Shown piece after piece: positions 1 to 4,167 of a DNA stretch of 5,358 nucleotides. Made by a program: the position numbers and the translations under genes. Source of the stretch: Candidatus Uhrbacteria bacterium (lineage in GTDB: Bacteria; Patescibacteriota; Patescibacteriia; 2-12-FULL-60-25). Where the stretch lies: the NCBI GenBank assembly GCA_903828685.1, contig CAIKNB010000081.1, forward strand, positions 1 through 5,358, read 5' to 3'. Each line of letters begins with the position of its first letter. The stretch's first letter is position 1. The notes under the pieces are model-generated. The model did no database searches and was not told the DNA's origin. It saw only the letters and a list, made by a program, of their open reading frames with translations.

Positions 1-622
1 ACACTGTCTGGCCCACGCCGTCGTCGTAGAGCGGGAGCAAAGACATGAACCAATAACGAAAATACGGGTCATCCGGCTGGAGCATGTGCGACGAGAGATC
101 CAATGCGTCATCAGCCACAAAATACGAAAGGCATACGGCATCGCGCGTTTTGCCTTCGCGGGGCAATAGACCCGCGAGCTTGAACGGGCCAGCGCCCAAC
201 AGACGCGTAATCCACAACGTGCCGCGGCGCGCAATCACGAAAAAATCCAAATCACCTTGGTCCCGCGCATTGCCCAAAGCCGTGGTGTTGGCCAACGCCA
301 CCAGACGCACGCCGCCGAGACGCGAGAGCCAGCGCGCTACGTGCAATGCACGACGCCGCTTGCGGGGCTGAAACGCATCGCGTGCACGGATTTCCTGCAC
401 CAAGCTTTCTACCTTATCGGCCAAACCAAGGCGACCCTGGAATTCAGCGATGGTTCCTTCAGCCAGCAAATCTCGAAGCGTGATCGCGAAATCGTTTTGG
501 CCCAAATCATCGGTTCGCTCGCCCGCATCCAAAGTCAAAAACAGTTCGGCTTGGGTCGGCGCATAACCCCAGGCCTGATGGAAACACAACGTCCGGAGGA
601 TGGCGGCGCGCAGCGCTTCCAT
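1..622 (-). CDS. Nucleotidyltransferase-like protein, 3' end beyond the left edge
   Basis: Seen: an open frame of 207 codons from ATG at 622-620 to the window edge with no stop, so the C-terminus is missing. Residues 1-80 look helical and may be a winged-helix-like segment. A basic stretch (RKRRR, about 87-91) follows. Then comes a pol-beta-like signature, LALGN-type in the form TALGNARDQGDLDFFVI (114-130): the glycine turn and the D124-x-D126 pair match the GS...DxD metal-binding pattern of the nucleotidyltransferase fold, with Asn in place of Ser after the glycine. Further landmarks are LWITRLL (136-142), CLSYFV (164-169) and LDLSS (174-178). Known: such proteins occur as uncharacterised nucleotidyltransferase-like proteins in Patescibacteria, to my recollection. 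The start is fixed because an in-frame TGA (628-626), the stop of the PRC-barrel gene, lies one codon upstream. The tight spacing suggests co-transcription and translational coupling. Substrate unknown; it might transfer a nucleotide to protein, RNA or a small molecule, or be inactive. Confidence 0.75.
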   Translation of the reverse strand, partial: MEALRAAILRTLCFHQAWGYAPTQAELFLTLDAGERTDDLGQNDFAITLRDLLAEGTIAEFQGRLGLADKVESLVQEIRARDAFQPRKRRRALHVARWLSRLGGVRLVALANTTALGNARDQGDLDFFVIARRGTLWITRLLGAGPFKLAGLLPREGKTRDAVCLSYFVADDALDLSSHMLQPDDPYFRYWFMSLLPLYDDGVGQTV

Positions 623-625
623 ATC

Positions 626-907
626 TCACATGGTCTGCTCCGCCAGGCCCTTCTTGGCCAACACTGCTCCGGCCGGCGAAAAATTGTCCTGCACCACGAT
701 TTCCTTGTCGCTCATGCTCACCACCTGCGACCAACTCACGACGAGCTGATCCTCGAGCAAGCCTGCCACCACGCCTTTACCGCGCACCAAGAGTGACGTC
801 AGGCGTCCCGTGTCCGAGTCCAATTCAAGGCTGGCCAATCTACCCACGGCCAAGCCCATTTTGGTTCTTACCGGTACGCCTACCAGGACTTTGGAATTGA
901 GCTTCAT
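626..907 (-). CDS. Small PRC-barrel domain protein (93 aa)
   Basis: Seen: a 93-residue protein starting MKLNSKVLVGVPVRT. The pattern G-x-PV-x-T-x-x-G (residues 10-18), then VGRLASLELDSDTGRLTSLLV (a glycine, a strand, D-x-D-T-G turn, another strand), matches the PRC-barrel fold of the RimM C-terminus and the photosynthetic reaction centre H subunit. The strand LEDQLVVSWSQVVSMSDKEIVV (51-72) completes the barrel. There is no signal peptide or membrane segment, so it is probably cytoplasmic. Known: small stand-alone PRC-barrel proteins are widespread and are thought to bind protein or RNA; their precise role is mostly unknown. The frame stays open upstream to about 1084, but that part overlaps the yidC 3' end and the terminator, so the ATG at 907 is chosen. 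No convincing Shine-Dalgarno site precedes it. It sits 27 bases after the U-tract of the yidC terminator and ends three bases before the nucleotidyltransferase-like gene in the same frame. Confidence 0.87.
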   Translation of the reverse strand: MKLNSKVLVGVPVRTKMGLAVGRLASLELDSDTGRLTSLLVRGKGVVAGLLEDQLVVSWSQVVSMSDKEIVVQDNFSPAGAVLAKKGLAEQTM

Positions 908-933
908 ATGGCTAAAGGTTACCTTGCTGCGGT

Positions 934-970
934 AAAAAAAGGTAGAGGCGCGATTTTGTCGCGCCCCTAC
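934..970 (-). terminator. Intrinsic terminator after yidC
   Basis: Read on the minus strand, GTAGGGGCGCGA (970-959) pairs with TCGCGCCTCTAC (953-942) over 12 bp, all Watson-Crick except one G-U, around a CAAAA loop (958-954). One C (941) and then seven T (940-934) follow. It begins 21 bases after the yidC stop. This is a textbook Rho-independent terminator closing the nusA-yidC transcript. It also separates that transcript from the PRC-barrel gene, whose start is 27 bases further on. Confidence 0.92.
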
Positions 971-990
971 GGATTTTTGATTGCTGTTGT

Positions 991-1755
991 TTATTTTGCA
1001 ATCTGCGGTTCGGGTTTTGGCGGCTGCGGCTTGCGCAAGAACAACGCCTGTTGGCCCACGGTGAGCAGACTCATGACCAGCCAATACAAAGTCAAACCTC
1101 CGGGCAATGAAATGCCAATGAAGATGGTGACGACCGGCATGACATACAGCATTTGCTTGTTCATCATGGCAGCCATGGATTCGTCTTGGGCGCCTTCGGT
1201 CTTTTTCACGTCATCCGGCGGAGCTTTGGCCGGGCTGGGCTTGCGGAAAATCTGCCAGGACTGCCAAAACTGCACTGCGCCGGCCAGCACAGCCAGCACA
1301 TAGTTAGGTTTGGACAGATCCACAAAATGCAAAAACATTTTGTTGATGGTTCCGGGATTGGCGATGAAAGGATACAGCAAATTGAGGCTATGCGAAGCCA
1401 GGCCGTCGCGCAACGCCCTGAACAGGCCTAAGAAGATGGGCAGCTGTATCAAGAGCGGCAAGCACGATGCGGCCGGATTCACTTTTTCGCGCTTGTACAG
1501 ATCCATCAGCTCCTTAGCCTGGGCGTCTTTGTCGTCTTTGAGGCGGTTGCGGACTTCGTCGATCTTAGGCTGCAAATCCTGCAAAGCGCGCTGCTGTTTG
1601 ATCTGCGATACGGTCAGCGGATAAAGCAGGAGCTTGACGATCAAGGTGAGCGCGATGATGGCGTAACCGAAGTCTCCGCCCGGAATCACGTTATACAGCC
1701 AGATGAGCAGGTTCAGTATGGGCTGGAAGACTATGAGATTGAAAAGATAGGTCAT
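991..1755 (-). CDS. yidC: YidC/Oxa1-family membrane protein insertase
   Basis: Role: inserts and folds membrane proteins, alone or with the SecYEG translocon, in the cytoplasmic membrane. Seen: 254 residues. An amphipathic N-terminal helix (about 4-22) is followed by TM1 (30-48, ending LLLYPLT), a charged cytoplasmic hairpin (50-95: LQPKIDEVRNRL, then LYKREKVNPAASCLP), TM2 (98-115, LLIQLPIFLGLF), TM3 (about 151-170), and TM4/TM5 (203-240, with the GISLPGGLTLYWLV hallmark). The VNP-x4-C-x-P-LLIQ-P-IF block is diagnostic of the family. It is the short form: no lipoprotein signal, no large periplasmic domain, and a short Pro/Lys tail (PQPPKPEPQIAK). Odd: the hydrophilic-groove Arg (R366 of E. 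coli, R72/73 of Gram-positive forms) aligns with Lys41, which keeps the positive charge. The ATG overlaps the nusA stop as ATGA, so translation is probably coupled to nusA. An intrinsic terminator follows. The usual rpmH-rnpA partners are absent from the window. Confidence 0.97.
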   Translation of the reverse strand: MTYLFNLIVFQPILNLLIWLYNVIPGGDFGYAIIALTLIVKLLLYPLTVSQIKQQRALQDLQPKIDEVRNRLKDDKDAQAKELMDLYKREKVNPAASCLPLLIQLPIFLGLFRALRDGLASHSLNLLYPFIANPGTINKMFLHFVDLSKPNYVLAVLAGAVQFWQSWQIFRKPSPAKAPPDDVKKTEGAQDESMAAMMNKQMLYVMPVVTIFIGISLPGGLTLYWLVMSLLTVGQQALFLRKPQPPKPEPQIAK

Positions 1756-3116
1756 ATTTTGTCCGTCTGCGCAGCGTCTTCTTCGGCCTTGATTTGGGCG
1801 CCTTCCAACGGCTCATTTTTTATTTCGGCTTCGACTTCTTTCAGATTGGCTTCCTTGACCGTCTCCGGTCCTTCGGCCGGCGCTGCCTGAAATTCGCCGA
1901 CTTCAGAATCGGCTACGGTCTTGCCGCTCTCTTCGGCGATGGTGATCTTCCAGTTGGTGAGCTTGGCTGCCAGACGCACATTCTGTCCGCCTTTGCCGAT
2001 GGCCAACGACAGCTGGTCAGCCGGCACTTTGACTACAGCCAGGTGGTCGTTCTGATCAAGTTTGACGTTCAGCACCTTGGCCGGGGAAAGCGCCGCGGAA
2101 ATATATTCGGCTTCGTCAGCTGACCACAGGATGACGTCAACTTTTTCACCGCCCAATTCGCGGATGATGGTTTGGATACGCGTACCGCGCTGTCCGATGC
2201 ACGAGCCGATGGGATCTATAGCTTCGTCATGCGCCGTGACCGCGGCTTTGGTGCGGCTGCCGGCTTCGCGTGCGATGTTCTTGATCTCCACCATGCCGTT
2301 GGCGACTTCCGGGATTTCCTGCGCAAATATCGCTGCCACCAATCCGGGAGATGAGCGCGACAAGCGGATTTCCGGACCCTTGGGCGTCATGGAAACTTCG
2401 CGCAAGATGGCTTTGATGCGCGTGCCAGGGAAATAGCGTTCGGCTTCAATCTGGTCCTCGGGCAAAAGCACGCCCGTGGCGCGGCCCAAGTCGATGAGCA
2501 CCACGCGGCCTTCGCGGCGTTGGATGGTCACGTTCATGAGTTCGCCTTCGCGGTCTTTGAAATCGCTGAAGATGACGTTGCGTTCGGCTTCGCGCAGCTT
2601 TTGCATGATGACCTGCTTGGCGGTCTGCGCGGCCATGCGGCCGAAAGCCGCAGGCACCGAAAGCTCAACGCGGATTTCGTCGCCGATCTGCGCATCCGGT
2701 TTGAGGTCGCGCGCATCCGACATCATGATCATGGTCTTTTGGTTGAACGCGAATTCTTCGTCGCCTTCGAGCTTGGCTTCGGCTTCCGCAGCGACAGGCG
2801 CAGCTCCGGGCGCGGCAAAAGGCGTCTTTTTGGCCGCCTCGCGCTTGGCAGCGCTGGCCGCTTCGAAACGCTCAAAATAATCATCCGGCAATTCCATGTC
2901 GGCTACCACTGTCTTCACGTCGAAAACGCGGATGCCAGCCGTGGCTCCGTCGTATGTCTCAGGATCAAACTCCACCTTGATGTTCTGGTTCTTGTTGCCG
3001 AAATCCTTGCGGAACGCCGCGGCCAACGCCGCTTCGACGGTCTCGAGCACGGATTCGTACGTCAGGTTCTTTTCTTCGCACACCTGGCGAATAGCTTGGG
3101 AAATGGGAGAGGCCAT
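1752..3116 (-). CDS. nusA: Transcription termination/antitermination factor NusA
   Basis: Role: binds RNA polymerase and nascent RNA and modulates pausing, termination and antitermination. Seen: 454 residues. N-terminal RNAP-binding domain (1 to about 185, including [19 protein letters not shown] at 162-180), S1 domain (about 190-255, [21 protein letters not shown] then PEIRLSRS), KH1 (about 290-345, with [15 protein letters not shown] and [12 protein letters not shown]) and KH2 (about 350-400, with [21 protein letters not shown]). Both GxxG loops (GQRG, GKGG) are intact. The tail (about 400-454) is acidic and low in complexity; the C-terminal acidic repeats found in E. coli are missing, as in many bacteria. 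Odd: an insertion of about 45 residues rich in Ala/Pro/Glu (about 82-127) lies inside the N-terminal domain. The ATG at 3116 is chosen because the family N-terminus begins there and the next Met (residue 74) is too late; no Shine-Dalgarno site precedes it. It overlaps yidC by four bases (ATGA). The usual rimP and infB neighbours are not seen. Confidence 0.98.
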   Translation of the reverse strand: MASPISQAIRQVCEEKNLTYESVLETVEAALAAAFRKDFGNKNQNIKVEFDPETYDGATAGIRVFDVKTVVADMELPDDYFERFEAASAAKREAAKKTPFAAPGAAPVAAEAEAKLEGDEEFAFNQKTMIMMSDARDLKPDAQIGDEIRVELSVPAAFGRMAAQTAKQVIMQKLREAERNVIFSDFKDREGELMNVTIQRREGRVVLIDLGRATGVLLPEDQIEAERYFPGTRIKAILREVSMTPKGPEIRLSRSSPGLVAAIFAQEIPEVANGMVEIKNIAREAGSRTKAAVTAHDEAIDPIGSCIGQRGTRIQTIIRELGGEKVDVILWSADEAEYISAALSPAKVLNVKLDQNDHLAVVKVPADQLSLAIGKGGQNVRLAAKLTNWKITIAEESGKTVADSEVGEFQAAPAEGPETVKEANLKEVEAEIKNEPLEGAQIKAEEDAAQTDKI

Positions 3117-3129
3117 AGGAGGTTGGGGG

Positions 3130-3171
3130 CTAGTAGCTAGGAGCTAGGGACTAAAAATTAGAGATTAGGTA
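3130..3171. repeat. Six imperfect heptamers of CTAG type in the nusA leader
   Basis: On the plus strand six 7-base units follow each other without gaps. The first three are CTAGTAG, CTAGGAG and CTAGGGA (3130-3150); the next three drift to CTAAAAA, TTAGAGA and TTAGGTA (3151-3171). The shared core is YTAR at the start of every unit. In the nusA message the unit reads roughly YNCCTAG or TCYCTAA, a pyrimidine-rich tract with a UAG or UAA every seven bases, so all three frames contain stops. The array ends 13 bases before the nusA ATG. Function unknown: it may be a degenerate satellite, or a protein- or RNA-binding platform in the leader. Confidence 0.7.
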
Positions 3172-3178
3172 TAAAGAA

Positions 3179-3199
3179 ACTCGTTCAACCAGAACGAGT
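3179..3199 (-). promoter_or_regulatory. Perfect 8-bp hairpin at the predicted 5' end of the nusA mRNA
   Basis: ACTCGTTC (3199-3192 read on the minus strand) is followed by the loop TGGTT and the exact complement GAACGAGT (3186-3179). With transcription predicted to begin near 3201, the stem would sit at the very start of the leader. It may stabilise the 5' end, or the same dyad may be an operator in the DNA. The following T-rich stretch (TTTCTTTAT) is interrupted, so it is a poor terminator. Confidence 0.55.
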
Positions 3200-3207
3200 A
3201 TGTGTCA

Positions 3208-3236
3208 AGGATACATGCTTTGGAGCGGTGAGTCAA
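3208..3236 (-). promoter_or_regulatory. nusA: Predicted sigma-70-type promoter for nusA-yidC
   Basis: On the minus strand a -35 box TTGACT (3236-3231, 5 of 6 to consensus) is separated by exactly 17 bases from TATCCT (3213-3208, 4 of 6), with TG directly before the -10. Predicted start near 3201, giving a leader of about 85 bases that contains the hairpin and the heptamer array. A second TTGACA at 3208-3203 has no acceptable -10 at 16-18 bases. Confidence 0.5.
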
Positions 3237-3240
3237 GAGG

Positions 3241-3267
3241 TTGACATTGGCCAAGATATGCTATATT
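3241..3267 (+). promoter_or_regulatory. Predicted promoter for the AAA-like gene
   Basis: A perfect -35 TTGACA (3241-3246) precedes TATATT (3262-3267, 5 of 6) with a 15-base spacer. TGC just before the -10 makes an extended -10 element that could offset the short spacing. An alternative -10 is TATTGT (3264-3269) with a 17-base spacer. Predicted start near 3274, giving a leader of about 70 bases before ATG 3343. It is back to back with the nusA promoter; only four bases (3237-3240) separate the two -35 boxes. Confidence 0.6.
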
Positions 3268-3342
3268 GTGGCACGGCTTCGCAGTTTTGGGAGCAGCCTG
3301 CCCGGAGGTACCGGGGCGCACCTTGCAAATGAGACAGACAGC

Positions 3343-4095
3343 ATGAACCAGTCACCCAGAGAAAGCACGCAGCCCTCATGGCACAAGATTTTCCCGCTAG
3401 TGGCGCAAAGCCCGGCCATGAAGGAACTGGTCAACGCCGCTGTGGCGCTGGCCCATAACCATCAGATCGTCTGCGTCCAGATACCGGCAGCCGACCGCCT
3501 CGAAGCCCGTTCGTTCTTCTTCGAAGCAGTGCGCGCTCACGCCAAATCGCAAGACGTTTTCGTGATCGGCCGTCAACCCCTGAAGTCAGGAGAACTCAAA
3601 GGAGATGATGCGACCTCGTTGCTCTTCCTCTTCGGTGACGATGTATCGGAAAGCCTGCAATGGGAGATTCTGCACAACCGCTACAGCTTCCCGGTGATCA
3701 TGCTGCTGCTCGACGATCCGCAGTACGTGACCGCGCAGGATTTGGAGCGTCTCCGCATGGCTTTCCGCGATGTGTGCGCCGCCGGCATTCTGCGCTGGCC
3801 AAGCTGGAGCAACCGCGTAGAGGACCACGACGAGATCGTGCATCAGATCCATGCGCGCCTCTCCATGCCTCAGGGACGCAATGTCCCCAGACTGCATTCG
3901 AGCGCACTGGACCTCATCCGCAGCTCCAGCTTTGACGGCACGTTGCACGTGGAACGCGAGATCAAATCGGCGCTCCAGCGCTACATCCAACAAAGGAGCA
4001 ACGGGCCGCTTATGGCTCGGCACTTTCCCATCTGGAACGGCCTAAAGGCGCTTTCGAGCCATCGAGAAATCGCGCCGCTTTCACTCGTACGGTAA
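3343..4095 (+). CDS. Degenerate NtrC-type (sigma-54 activator-like) AAA+ domain protein, probably non-ATPase
   Basis: Seen: 250 residues, no signal peptide or membrane segment. Its order of motifs follows the sigma-54 interaction domain: VAQSPAMKELVNAAVALA (20-37) resembles the GxSPAM entry helix; TSLLFLFGDDVSESLQWEILH (91-111) resembles GTLFLDEIGDLP-x-x-Q-x-x-LL with the Walker B acids changed; FRDVCAAGILRWPSW (141-155) resembles FREDLYYRL-x5-PPL; EDHDEIVHQI (160-169) resembles REDI; VPRLHSSALDLIRSSSFDGTLHVEREI (181-207) resembles the lid helix and the WPGNVREL block. Walker A is absent (the matching stretch, about 47-55, is IPAADRLEA) and there is no GAFTGA loop. Inference: an AAA-derived protein that has lost ATP hydrolysis and sigma-54 contact and keeps a structural or binding role. 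No receiver or HTH domain is present. The frame extends upstream to a TTG at 3241, but that codon is the promoter's -35 box, so ATG 3343 is preferred; a GTG at 3268 is less likely. No clear Shine-Dalgarno site. Confidence 0.72.
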   Translation: MNQSPRESTQPSWHKIFPLVAQSPAMKELVNAAVALAHNHQIVCVQIPAADRLEARSFFFEAVRAHAKSQDVFVIGRQPLKSGELKGDDATSLLFLFGDDVSESLQWEILHNRYSFPVIMLLLDDPQYVTAQDLERLRMAFRDVCAAGILRWPSWSNRVEDHDEIVHQIHARLSMPQGRNVPRLHSSALDLIRSSSFDGTLHVEREIKSALQRYIQQRSNGPLMARHFPIWNGLKALSSHREIAPLSLVR

Positions 4096-4104
4096 AGCGA
4101 AACC

Positions 4105-4131
4105 AAAAAGGGGCGCACGACTGTGCGCCCC
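4105..4131 (-). terminator. Intrinsic terminator for the Cys-rich PKD gene
   Basis: On the minus strand GGGGCGCAC (4131-4123) pairs perfectly with GTGCGCCCC (4118-4110) around a four-base loop, AGTC. Five T (4109-4105) follow. It lies about 35 bases after the stop of the minus-strand Cys-rich gene. On the plus strand the same hairpin lacks a T-run, so it works mainly leftward. Confidence 0.85.
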
Positions 4132-4137
4132 CTACTC

Positions 4138-4167
4138 CCCTCCTCTCACAGGAGGGTTTTATTTTTT
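4138..4167 (+). terminator. Intrinsic terminator for the AAA-like gene
   Basis: CCCTCCT (4138-4144) pairs with AGGAGGG (4150-4156) around the loop CTCAC. A T-rich run, TTTTATTTTTT (4157-4167), follows. It ends rightward transcription from the gene that stops at 4095. The last bases of its T-run (4166-4167) are also part of the TAA stop of the convergent gene. Confidence 0.87.

Noticed and set aside
626..628. TGA recoded as glycine, fusing the PRC-barrel and nucleotidyltransferase-like proteins
   Set aside because: nusA ends with TGA at the proper family C-terminus and overlapping the yidC start, so the standard meaning holds.
257..796. Plus-strand 179-residue frame
   Set aside because: It runs antisense to the nucleotidyltransferase-like and PRC-barrel genes, has no recognisable motif, and reflects the codon bias of the opposite strand.
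971..1010. Possible promoter TTGCAA - 17 bases - AAAAAT on the minus strand before the terminator
   Set aside because: Both boxes match only 4 of 6, and transcription would start into the terminator hairpin; too weak to list.
626..1084. Longer 152-residue version of the PRC-barrel gene
   Set aside because: The extra N-terminal part overlaps the yidC 3' end and the terminator and reads like out-of-frame yidC; the barrel begins at MKL (907).
2520..3140. Plus-strand 206-residue frame opposite nusA
   Set aside because: It is antisense to a clear nusA with Arg/His/Gly-rich shadow composition and no motif.
3301..3316. GGAGGT inside a small CCCGG/CCGGG hairpin as a ribosome binding site
   Set aside because: No in-frame start codon lies at a proper distance; ATG 3329 is out of frame and ATG 3343 is over 30 bases away.
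3241..3342. TTG-started extension of the AAA-like protein
   Set aside because: The TTG is the first codon of the TTGACA -35 box, so it would not be transcribed from that promoter; the extension shows no family similarity.
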